Below are positions 17,531 to 25,435 of a DNA stretch of 64,000 bases, in pieces (within the stretch, counting starts at the first letter, position 1; the number at the start of each line of letters is the position of its first letter). A model generated the notes under the pieces. The model was not told where the DNA came from and did not search any database. It was given only the letters and a program-made list of their open reading frames with translations. The DNA is taken from positions 124,001-188,000 of the forward strand of contig JAHBVR010000017.1 of the NCBI GenBank assembly GCA_019637395.1. Direction: 5' to 3'. Origin of the DNA: Vulcanimicrobiota bacterium (lineage in GTDB: Bacteria; Vulcanimicrobiota; Xenobia; Xenobiales; JADMJV01). Made by a program: the position numbers and the translations under genes.

Positions 17531-17627
17531 CCTACCCAGTATCCGGCCTGGCTGGAGGAGAAGGTAGGCCGGTCTTGTTACAAGACAGACAGATAGGATT
17601 CTCGTCTGCGGCAAGGAAATCCGATCC

Positions 17628-18464
17628 ATGCGCAAGTGGATTGGCGTATTGAGCCTGTTGCTCATGCTTGGGGCCGGGGCCACTCCGGCCCCACCCAGGC
17701 CGGGGCCCAATGCTTATGTGGCCGACTACGCCCATCTGCTGTCGTTCGAGCAGAAGGCGAATTTGATTCGTCTGGTTGGCGAGCAGAACGCCAGGTCGGA
17801 TGCGCATCTTTTTGTTGTTACCGTGGAGCGCCTCAAAGCCCGCGACGTGCAGGAGGCTGCCAAAGCCTGTTTTTCGGAATGGGAGTTGGGTGAGGCGGAC
17901 GTCCTGCTCTTTCTCAGCGCCAGCGAGCGCCAGGCCCGAATTCACCTGGGGGTCAACTGGTCGAGCCGGTGGGATATGGAGATGCGGCGCATTCTGCGCG
18001 ATGCCGTGGTGCCCGCTTGCGAACAGGGAGATTGTGGCCGCGCCCTGATGGATGGCTCCCAGCGCCTGCTGGCGGTGACCGGCGCGGGACCGAGCGCCTC
18101 GCTGCCGGCTCGAACCTGGCTGGAAAGCCTGGAGAACCTCGGAGCCACCGCCTCTTCCCGAACCGGGTTTTCCTGGCAGATGTGCCTGGTTTTTATGGGC
18201 GGAGGAGTGGTGTTGATCTTGTGCAGCTTGCTGCCCATCGGGACGGGCCCAAGGCTCTTCGCCGCCACCCTGGGTCTGGTTATGCTGGTTTCCTGCTATT
18301 CGGCTCAGGGAGTGCTGTCCGCCTTTTGGGTCGTGGGCGGCCTGGGCATCCTCTGGGTGGCCGGAAGCTTGATTCAAGCGGGTTACCAGGCCGGCGCACG
18401 CTTCAGCCAGCCGGACTCCTCAGTCAATGATTACGGATCACCTACGGAAAGCTGGTATTCTTAG
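17628..18464 (+). CDS. TPM-domain membrane protein
   Basis: 278 residues. A signal peptide (LSLLLMLGAGATPA) is followed by a TPM domain (about 25-150): YVADYAHLLSFEQKANLIRLV, HLFVVTVERLKARDVQEAAKACF, VLLFLSASERQARIHLG and the conserved acidic/Arg residues. Two or three membrane spans follow (MCLVFMGGGVVLILCSLL, FAATLGLVMLVSCY, VVGGLGILWVAG). AAGGA precedes the ATG. TPM proteins include phosphatases and photosystem repair factors; in bacteria most are envelope proteins of unknown role. It is divergent from the subtilase with a 97-bp shared promoter region. Confidence 0.8.
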   Translation: MRKWIGVLSLLLMLGAGATPAPPRPGPNAYVADYAHLLSFEQKANLIRLVGEQNARSDAHLFVVTVERLKARDVQEAAKACFSEWELGEADVLLFLSASERQARIHLGVNWSSRWDMEMRRILRDAVVPACEQGDCGRALMDGSQRLLAVTGAGPSASLPARTWLESLENLGATASSRTGFSWQMCLVFMGGGVVLILCSLLPIGTGPRLFAATLGLVMLVSCYSAQGVLSAFWVVGGLGILWVAGSLIQAGYQAGARFSQPDSSVNDYGSPTESWYS

Positions 18465-18616
18465 CCGTTTCGGCGGAGAGCTTTGCCCCTGGGCACGCTG
18501 CGCTGGCCCCCTTTTTGGCTGTCCACGTCGATGATCATGCAACGGGCCCTCCGTCTCCCCCCACAAGACAAGAGGAGCTGAGCGGCCGGCGCGTGGAAGG
18601 CGAGTGTGGAGTTTAG

Positions 18617-19936
18617 CTGAGTAGTCTGATCGAAGAGTTGAAGGATGAGGCGGTCTGGGACAGCACGGGGCGGTTCCAGGTGGATTTGCTGCGCCGCAGT
18701 CAGAAGATCTTTAAGCTCCAGGTCAATCAGCCCTATCTGCATCTGCTCAAGTTTCTTCAGGCGGGGGTCGCCGATGGAGCGGAGGAAATTTCCTTGCAAT
18801 GGGACGCAAGTTCCATCGGGCTGAAATTCCAGCCCCGGAATTTCAGCTGCCAATCCCTCCACGATTTATTGCATTCGGGAGCCATCGCCGATCGCGCCGT
18901 TCAGCACCTGGGCAATGCGGTGATGTTGGCCAGCGTGGCGGCGGGGCGGGGTTACCGGATCCGGCTCTGGGATGGCGAGCAGTTCCTTCTGGTCACTCCG
19001 GAGGGGATGTCGCTCAAGCCTTCGCAAGAGCCTCGGGCTTTTCATCTGGAGTTTGAGCGCCCGCTACAGCGATGGTGGAATTGGAAGGCCAGGCGGGCGG
19101 CGGATTTGCATTTGCACCAGTGCCTGCGCCAGCGCTTTCAATTTTGTCCCACTCCCATTTTCGGGAACGGTCAATTACTGAATCAGGGAATCCTGGATGT
19201 GGTGGCCTGGTTTCCCCAGCGCAAGCGGGCCAAACGGAGCTTGCTGGAGATTGCCATGCACGACTATGACTGGTTGTTGCACAGCCTGGAATTTGGCCCG
19301 GGACTGGCCTTTCAGCCACTGATCGGCCGGTATCAGACGGTCATGCCGGCCGAGGAGTTGCTGCCCTATCGTTTTGGCCAGAACACGGCCATTTTGGAAT
19401 GCCCGAGCAGCGTATATTCTAAGGAACTCACCCTGGGCGCCCGGTGCGACGACCCCTGGTTGGCGTTTCGAATGGGCGATTCAGACAGCGCTAACGATCC
19501 TGACAGAGTGTACATGCTCAAAGATGGAGCCGTGCATAATCTGCCCAAGTTGGCTACCGATTCGTTCCGAGGGTATCCCCATGCGCCTTTGAGTATCCGT
19601 CGCTTGAGCGCCCTTTCCATTCTGCCTGGGGAAGGCTGCGTGCTGGCGGGAGTGCAGGACGGCATGCTGCTCAATCCCGTCCCCCTTCCCGGTCCCCCGG
19701 GTGGCCTGGTGCTCACCTGCGCACCCGGGTGGCAGACCGACCTGGGCCAGCTGGAGCCCGTTCTGGACGACCATCTCAAGCATGAGCAAAGCCAGGTCGT
19801 CCAGCATTTGCGGGCCCTGCTGGCGCGGGTGCGCGGTTGGCTGGTGGATAAGGACTTGATGATTCCCGGCAAAGAGATTCCCAAGCAAGCCCGCCTGGAG
19901 TGGCAGAAGGCCGAGGGCCGGGCCGCCGGCGGCTGA
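18617..19936 (+). CDS. Unknown protein, paralogue of the gene at 53256-54596
   Basis: About 439 residues. Its N-terminus (DSTGRFQVDLLRRSQKIFKL, YLHLLKFLQAGVADGAEEISL) aligns with DSSGRFTISREKALEKLAAF and WVLKIVQAAVASSCTELDI in the second gene. The helix followed by a strand faintly recalls the N-terminal helix of GHKL ATPases, but no N-box or G-box is found. It has no signal peptide. The start is probably CTG 18617: GGAG at 18608-18611 sits 5 nt before it, an in-frame TAG precedes it, and the equivalent gene also has an extra N-terminal helix. TTG 18638 is the alternative. Function unknown. Confidence 0.6.
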   Translation: MSSLIEELKDEAVWDSTGRFQVDLLRRSQKIFKLQVNQPYLHLLKFLQAGVADGAEEISLQWDASSIGLKFQPRNFSCQSLHDLLHSGAIADRAVQHLGNAVMLASVAAGRGYRIRLWDGEQFLLVTPEGMSLKPSQEPRAFHLEFERPLQRWWNWKARRAADLHLHQCLRQRFQFCPTPIFGNGQLLNQGILDVVAWFPQRKRAKRSLLEIAMHDYDWLLHSLEFGPGLAFQPLIGRYQTVMPAEELLPYRFGQNTAILECPSSVYSKELTLGARCDDPWLAFRMGDSDSANDPDRVYMLKDGAVHNLPKLATDSFRGYPHAPLSIRRLSALSILPGEGCVLAGVQDGMLLNPVPLPGPPGGLVLTCAPGWQTDLGQLEPVLDDHLKHEQSQVVQHLRALLARVRGWLVDKDLMIPGKEIPKQARLEWQKAEGRAAGG

Positions 19937-20074
19937 CCCGATTCCAATGAGGCAGTAAGTCTGGTCACCGATTGCTTCGGCCTGGGCAGAGCTGAGGCAG
20001 GCCAGCAGAGGATAGAGCACCCGGTGCCGAGGACGCAGTTTGTGCCTGCCGCATCTTTGGGCGGCCTCCTCGGG

Positions 20075-20870
20075 TCAGGAATCGCCCTCGTAGAGAATTC
20101 GATCTATTTGTGTGAAGGCTTTGCGAATCTGGCCTAACTGCTTGCGAATATCCTGGGGATCGGGGGCGTCTTCCAGACTGCTGGCGGCCAACTGGGCCGA
20201 CCAGCGCAGCATGGCCAATGCGGGTGAATGGAGCGGTCGGGTTCCTCCGCCACGCAACTTCTCAGCCGCCTGTTGGATGGCTTGCACGGCTGGTCGATGA
20301 TCGGAGGTGGTCGGAGGAACTGGCCTGGCCGGCGCCGGGACGGGGTTGAAGGAAGTGAGAATCTGGCCGTGGCGGCGGGCGTAGGAGTATTCCTCATTCA
20401 AGTTTTTCCGGCTGCCGGAGCCGAAATGGATATTAAAGCGCAGCAAGATTCCATCGTAAGTAATCTTGTCCCCGATAGGTAGCAAAGTGGTCTCCACCAT
20501 GGTCGGCAGGGTCGCTCCATAGAGCAGATCTTCCACCGAGTCGTACCATCCCAGCACCTGGTAGTGCTTCTGGTACACCAGGATAGCCCCAGCCTTCAGG
20601 CATCGGACCACTATATAGCGCTGCCGCTGGAAACCTCTCCAGCTTTTCAACCTCCAAATCCTGGTCGCTCAGCCGATCCGGATTGGTCTGAATGTAGCTC
20701 TCCATTACTTCCGGCCGCTCGTACCATTGCACCCGGACCTTATTGCGAAGCTCGGTAGGAAAGTCTTTTAGCGTGATCCCCGACTTCAATCCCAGAAACT
20801 GGTCAGCATACAGGTCAAGACGGGTCAGCAGGTTGACGACTCGTTCGCTATCGGCAGCAGGCAGTAGCAT
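20075..20870 (-). pseudogene. Frameshifted gene of unknown family
   Basis: Reading starts at 20870 (MLLPAADSERVVNLLTRLD) and stays coherent to DQDLEVEKLERF. An extra C near 20632-20640 (GGTTTCCAGC) then moves the coding signal to the next frame, which continues QRQRYIVVRCLKAGAILVY and LLPIGDKITYDGILLRF and ends at 20075. The joined protein would be about 264 residues. The central part (NP..L, IVVR.LK, YVLGW, ITYDG) looks like a common uncharacterised family that I cannot name. It may be a real pseudogene or a one-base assembly error. Confidence 0.55.
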
Positions 20871-20954
20871 CTGGTGGCATTCTCAGTTTCCCTCTCGCTC
20901 GCCTTCCTGTCAGCCGGGAAACCAGGATCAAGCTTCTTCAGAGGAAGGAGCTCG

Positions 20955-22355
20955 TTAGCGTAGCGGCCTGAACTGGCCCAGGCCAAAATGCGCGCCATAG
21001 CCGAGCGAAATAGGGCCCGGAACAGGTTTGGCGAAGGTCAACCGAAGATTGTGAATCCCTGAGGTTGGCCTGGGCCGATTCTGTCGCTGCGTTTTGAACT
21101 CACGCAAAGAAATACCGTCGATAGACCGTTCGAGAATCTCCACTGACATCAACAGACCGGATGGTCCGGAATGATTGTCCAATTCCCTGCGTATCTGGTC
21201 TTCCAGGTTCTCTCGACCCGGCTTGAGGTGGCGAGTTTGAACATAGGGGGTTCGCGATTCCCACACCGTGGCTGCGCGAAAGGCCGCAAGGCTTCTCAGT
21301 CGAGATTGGTCGAGCAATTCAACGAATTGGACCTTGAATGAGCGCTGTTGCTCCCTGTGACGGCGGCCGATGGATTGGGTAAAGACCGGCATCGCCTGGC
21401 CCGGGAAGGCTGTGCCCTGGGGAATTTTGCGATACACGATAACTTCACCCAGATGGTTGAGATCTGAAGCCGGCAGCGGAAGAATGTAGGGATGAGCATG
21501 GCCGTTCAGCAGGCCGCTACCATCCTCGTGTTTTCCCGCAAATGCTTCCCATGTTGCAGTGTCTACTCTACCCTTCAGCAGGGACAGAAAATCGGCCCGT
21601 AAGCTCGCTGCGGCAAAAAGACCGTTTGCTCTCCTGGGCCGAACGGGCTTGAGGTAGCTATAGCGAATGGCCACGGGATTAAATTCCAACAGTCTCGACT
21701 TGACAGGAGTCTGAAAGCAGTCAAGCTGGCGATGATAAGTCAGCCAACGCGACCCCGGGGGAGAACTCCATCCTTCTTTTTGCAGGTGCCCGGTTTGAAC
21801 CGTCAATTGGGACCACGTCAGCCCGCTATCGGCTCCCAAAACACGAATAGATTCGCTTTCTTCGTTTTTAGATGTGATGGAGCAGTTGGTCGGAAGGGCC
21901 GATTCCTCGGATGAAGCAGTGAGCTCGGACCAGCTTTCAGCCCGCCCAAAATAGCTGACTCCCCGCAATAGCTCTTCTAGAAGGCGAAACTGAGTCTCTC
22001 CTAGCTCAAGATGAGGCCAACGAAATACGATGACATCCAGAGTCTCCGTCCCCGTTCGCACAAAGCCGTCGAATAGGAGCTGTTTGTCGTTGGGCTGGGC
22101 CTGCGGAAAATATTGCCTGGTGTGAGCGGCGCTGGCTGCAGGTAGATGAAATTCCGGAGGGCTGGAGAGAACGCGCACAAGGTCCAATACCTGCTCTAAG
22201 TCGAACTGGTCTGGATTGCGATAGTAGCTGGCCGCCAGCGCGCGCAGGAGCCTCCACGGAGAAGGTGGCCATTCCGGCTCACCTTCTCGAGGATGGCGGT
22301 CCCAGGGCGTAGCGTGATAACGCCCCGCCAGGAGACGAATGGAAATTTCCAGCAT
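20955..22355 (-). CDS. csb2: Csb2, Cas5-Cas6 fusion subunit of type I-G Cascade
   Basis: 466 residues. The N-terminus, LEISIRLLAGRYHATPWDRHPREGEPEWPPSPWRLLRAL, spans positions 2-40 and is diagnostic of the GSU0054/Csb2 family. The C-terminal part ends with the Gly-rich RAMP loop YGAHFGLGQFRPL. In type I-G systems this protein combines the Cas5 role (holding the crRNA 5' handle) with a Cas6-like role (cutting the repeat hairpin). It is the last gene of the cas3-cas8g-csb1-csb2 operon, 4 bp after csb1. The strong repeat stem and its compensatory variants in the array fit a structure-specific processing enzyme. Confidence 0.92.
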   Translation of the reverse strand: MLEISIRLLAGRYHATPWDRHPREGEPEWPPSPWRLLRALAASYYRNPDQFDLEQVLDLVRVLSSPPEFHLPAASAAHTRQYFPQAQPNDKQLLFDGFVRTGTETLDVIVFRWPHLELGETQFRLLEELLRGVSYFGRAESWSELTASSEESALPTNCSITSKNEESESIRVLGADSGLTWSQLTVQTGHLQKEGWSSPPGSRWLTYHRQLDCFQTPVKSRLLEFNPVAIRYSYLKPVRPRRANGLFAAASLRADFLSLLKGRVDTATWEAFAGKHEDGSGLLNGHAHPYILPLPASDLNHLGEVIVYRKIPQGTAFPGQAMPVFTQSIGRRHREQQRSFKVQFVELLDQSRLRSLAAFRAATVWESRTPYVQTRHLKPGRENLEDQIRRELDNHSGPSGLLMSVEILERSIDGISLREFKTQRQNRPRPTSGIHNLRLTFAKPVPGPISLGYGAHFGLGQFRPLR

Positions 22356-22359
22356 CCCT

Positions 22360-23289
22360 TTAGACTCGCGTTACAGCCGGGTCGGCAAAGTGGGCCTTAC
22401 AACCGGCTACGGTGGCGGCGAGTTCTTGGGCCAGGTCTTCCAGACCCGGAAGGGACCAGTCTTTCGGACGTCTCGCTCGAATGGCCCCCTGAGTTTTCGA
22501 TTCGTCTACTTCGAGGTCGCAGGCCGTCCGGAAGCGCAGCCCGGATTCGAGCACTGCTCGGATTTTGTAGAGAGCCAGTATCACAAGAAAGCGGTTGGCT
22601 TCCTCGGGCAAGCCATAGCTACGCAAGAGATGCAGGTCGAGGTTAAAAAATGCGGTGATCTCGGCTGCTGAATACTCGGTTCGAGAAAAGGGGATATGAC
22701 CCGTTCCCTTTTCCGCTTCCCCTTTGGCACTGATGCGATCAAGCTTTACCCCTCCGCTGGCCACCAAAGCCGCGTCTTTGGCTTCTACGAAGCTTGAAAG
22801 TAAACGAGGTAGGCGCAGCCGTCCATCTTCGAGCTGGGAAAGGAAGACGCCGTGGAGAATGCAGTTGGGATCGAGCCGTAGCAACTCCCGGGCAAAGGCC
22901 ACCACGTTTACCGGGCTGGTCCGGCTATATTGAATCTTGTCGCCTACGCTTTTGCGCAGAGAATCTGGAAAGTAGCCGGAATTGAGCCTGTGCGATTCCT
23001 CGATGGAGGAAGTCTCGTGGCCCGGAGCTGTCGTGACGATATAGGGAATTCCCTGGGCAGCGGAAATCAATTCCCGCTTGGCCGAATCCCAAATCGTCGC
23101 TTCAAGGCGATTGGCCATCGATTGAGCCGATTCCACCAAGACAGCCTCGCCGCTGCCCGGGACCCGATAGCTGGCGGCGCCCAGGTCGGGAAATCCGGTT
23201 GGTTGAAACCGTGTTCCCTGAACAGGTTTGAGTGGAACGTCTAGCAGCAGTCGCGATTCAGTTTTCATCCAGGAAAGATCAATGGACAT
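22360..23289 (-). CDS. csb1: Csb1, Cas7 backbone subunit of type I-G Cascade
   Basis: 309 residues of the GSU0053/Csb1 family. The recognisable N-terminal block (LKPVQGTRFQPTGFPDLGAA, ESAQSMANRLE) is followed by SIEESHRLNSGYF and the core LLRLDPNCILHGVFLSQ. The C-terminal half contains LRSYGLPEEANRFLVILALYKIRAVLESGLRFRTACDL (positions about 223-260). Cas7 proteins polymerise along the crRNA spacer. Its ATG overlaps the cas8g stop by 11 bp, supporting translation from one mRNA. Length and order match other type I-G operons. Confidence 0.92.
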   Translation of the reverse strand: MSIDLSWMKTESRLLLDVPLKPVQGTRFQPTGFPDLGAASYRVPGSGEAVLVESAQSMANRLEATIWDSAKRELISAAQGIPYIVTTAPGHETSSIEESHRLNSGYFPDSLRKSVGDKIQYSRTSPVNVVAFARELLRLDPNCILHGVFLSQLEDGRLRLPRLLSSFVEAKDAALVASGGVKLDRISAKGEAEKGTGHIPFSRTEYSAAEITAFFNLDLHLLRSYGLPEEANRFLVILALYKIRAVLESGLRFRTACDLEVDESKTQGAIRARRPKDWSLPGLEDLAQELAATVAGCKAHFADPAVTRV

Positions 23290-25435
23290 GAGCGTTCTCC
23301 TTTGAATTTTTATCGTCGGCTTTAGGGAAGGCCTGGTTGACCAGTCTCCTCCATAATTCTCTAGAAATCGGGATGGCCAAACTGGCAGCCAGCCTCGGCG
23401 GATCTAGCGAATTGTTGCGCCCTTTTAGTGCTGGTGGCCAGCTTTTGCCGATCAAGAAACGGTCACACTCCATCAGACCATCGGGCTGATTCGCTGCAAG
23501 CCGCTCCACGATGGTAGACGGAGCAAGCCAGTTGCTTGACTGCTCCGTCGTGCCATCCCTTGGCTCGTAAGGACTGAAGGCGACCTTTAGCTTGCAATAA
23601 TCAATGGGCAGCCGGTCGCTTCCTGTGATGGTGGCCTTGGGCAAATCCTGATTGGGCAGACGAACGAGCAGCAAACCGAGTAAATTGGCCTCGATCAGTG
23701 AATCATCCGTCCTCTCGTAGAGAAAATTCTCGATGTCCTCAGGGCGGACCAACGCGGAAGTTCGACTGCCAAACCTCCAGCGCTGCAGTGCCAGGCCGGT
23801 CAGACTGTTGCCGCAGTCCACAGGCTGGTAGATAAACCTGCGCTTTAGCAGTCTTGTAAGGTTCCCGGGTAAGCGATCCTTGCTCCAGATCGCGTTGCGA
23901 CTTTCATCCTGCCAGTTATTTTTAGTAATCGGCTCGATAAACTCGCGCACCTGCTGCAGTCCGCGAACCGCCATGGCCAGGCGAAGCTCGCTGGAATACC
24001 CCGGTGCCGGCCACCAGGCTTCGCTCAAGCGGGGGAGGGGAGCAACATAGAGCTCAGGGGTATTGCGTTGATGAAGCTTGGGCATTTTGCCCAGTTGGCG
24101 GTGAATCGACCCAAGCACTCGAAGAATGGGCATCAGGTCGTTACTGCCACTCCCGCGACAAAGTCCCAAAATAGTGTCGTCTAGTTGGCGAAAGAGACTG
24201 CGAACGGTTGCACCACCGTGCGCTTCGATTTTCCGGCGGTAGCGCCGTAGCCAGGGATCAAGTTCGTTTAGGAGGTCAACCGCTCGCCGATCGCCGCCCC
24301 CGCGAATTCGATAGCGCCCAGCTGGAGTGGCGAAATAGCTCTTGCCATTGCGTACCAGAAAGGTGTAGCGCTCAAAAGCTTGGAATCCGCGCTCTACGCC
24401 CAGGCTGGCAACGGCCCTGGCGAAGTCTACCCCGTTGGCCGCCTGGCGCCCACCGACTTGGGCCCTGCCTTCAGCGAAGACCGCCTTAAGTTCCAACCAG
24501 GAAATCGGGGCACCCCAGGTTGGTAACCACATTTCGCAGCGCGCCTTATCGGCTTCGTTACTGGAGATGGCTGAATGACCGCCCATGCTAGGGTCGACAG
24601 TGAATGGCAGACTGAAGCCTTGACTGTCATCGCCCAAGCGCCGAGTCGCGGCTGCGGAAAAAACCATTGAGCCTTCAAGAGCCAACACAAAGTCCCAGGG
24701 GTTCACGTTGGGGTTGCCGTCAAAGCCTGAAGTCGTGTTCGGTCCACCAGCAGAGCCTGGCGCGTACTGGCCAATTGCCGTTTTTTCCAGCCCTTTGCAG
24801 CTTTCGTCGAAAAGTGCCTGTCGGATGAGGATTTCCACTCGGCCGCGCTGCTTGGAGGAACATAGAAGGAGCTCGACCAGATTCTGGGCGTAATTGCTGG
24901 ACAGATCGAGTCTTCCGTCGTTTCCTCCTGTGCCGAGCAGCGGGACCATTTCCAAGCGATCCTCGTCGCCAATCACGCAAGCTGCGTCCAGCCATTCCAA
25001 GGCTTCGGGGCTGGTCAAGTTGCTCCGCAGAGCGCGCATCAACCGGGGTTTAGCAATCTTGGGTTCGGGTTTGTCTCTTAGTCCCAGGTGCTCTAGCTCT
25101 TTGCGACATTCCTGAAGTGTCTTACGATAGGCCTCAAATCGTGGAGTTTCCTCGGCGGCAATCCGCTCAAGAGCTTTCTTGGCGGACTTGTCGTTGGGGA
25201 AGTAGCCGCTGCCTCCATTCCAAGGCGAAGTGATTGGAGTGGGCTGATATTCGTTCAGTAGCCAATCCGAGAGCTGTTCCTTGGACAAGTTTGTGGTCAA
25301 AATGGCCAGATCATCCCGCCAGGAAAGCATAGCCTTGGGATCCTTTTGCTTCGTCACCAATCGAAAAACACCCAGTGCCTTCAAGTATGAGGCTAGAGGC
25401 CGAACCCGGCAGCCGCCCAACTCCAGTTCATTCAT
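23279..25435 (-). CDS. csx17: Cas8g (Csx17), large subunit of type I-G Cascade
   Basis: 718 residues. The opening LGGCRVRPLASYLKALGVFRLV is the Csx17 signature. Other family-like blocks are SPWNGGSGYFPND, LLGTGGNDGRLDLSSNYAQNL, and the region around GFDGNPNVNPWDFVLALEGS. Large subunits recognise the PAM and stabilise the R-loop. ATG 25435 overlaps the cas3 stop as ATGA. Its place between cas3 and csb1 and its length are normal for type I-G. Confidence 0.92.
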   Translation of the reverse strand: MNELELGGCRVRPLASYLKALGVFRLVTKQKDPKAMLSWRDDLAILTTNLSKEQLSDWLLNEYQPTPITSPWNGGSGYFPNDKSAKKALERIAAEETPRFEAYRKTLQECRKELEHLGLRDKPEPKIAKPRLMRALRSNLTSPEALEWLDAACVIGDEDRLEMVPLLGTGGNDGRLDLSSNYAQNLVELLLCSSKQRGRVEILIRQALFDESCKGLEKTAIGQYAPGSAGGPNTTSGFDGNPNVNPWDFVLALEGSMVFSAAATRRLGDDSQGFSLPFTVDPSMGGHSAISSNEADKARCEMWLPTWGAPISWLELKAVFAEGRAQVGGRQAANGVDFARAVASLGVERGFQAFERYTFLVRNGKSYFATPAGRYRIRGGGDRRAVDLLNELDPWLRRYRRKIEAHGGATVRSLFRQLDDTILGLCRGSGSNDLMPILRVLGSIHRQLGKMPKLHQRNTPELYVAPLPRLSEAWWPAPGYSSELRLAMAVRGLQQVREFIEPITKNNWQDESRNAIWSKDRLPGNLTRLLKRRFIYQPVDCGNSLTGLALQRWRFGSRTSALVRPEDIENFLYERTDDSLIEANLLGLLLVRLPNQDLPKATITGSDRLPIDYCKLKVAFSPYEPRDGTTEQSSNWLAPSTIVERLAANQPDGLMECDRFLIGKSWPPALKGRNNSLDPPRLAASLAIPISRELWRRLVNQAFPKADDKNSKENAHVH

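Noticed and set aside
24157-24181. GCGACA and TGTCGT half-sites inside cas8g
   Set aside because: The spacing is far longer than the constant five bases of the seven sites, and it is inside a coding region.
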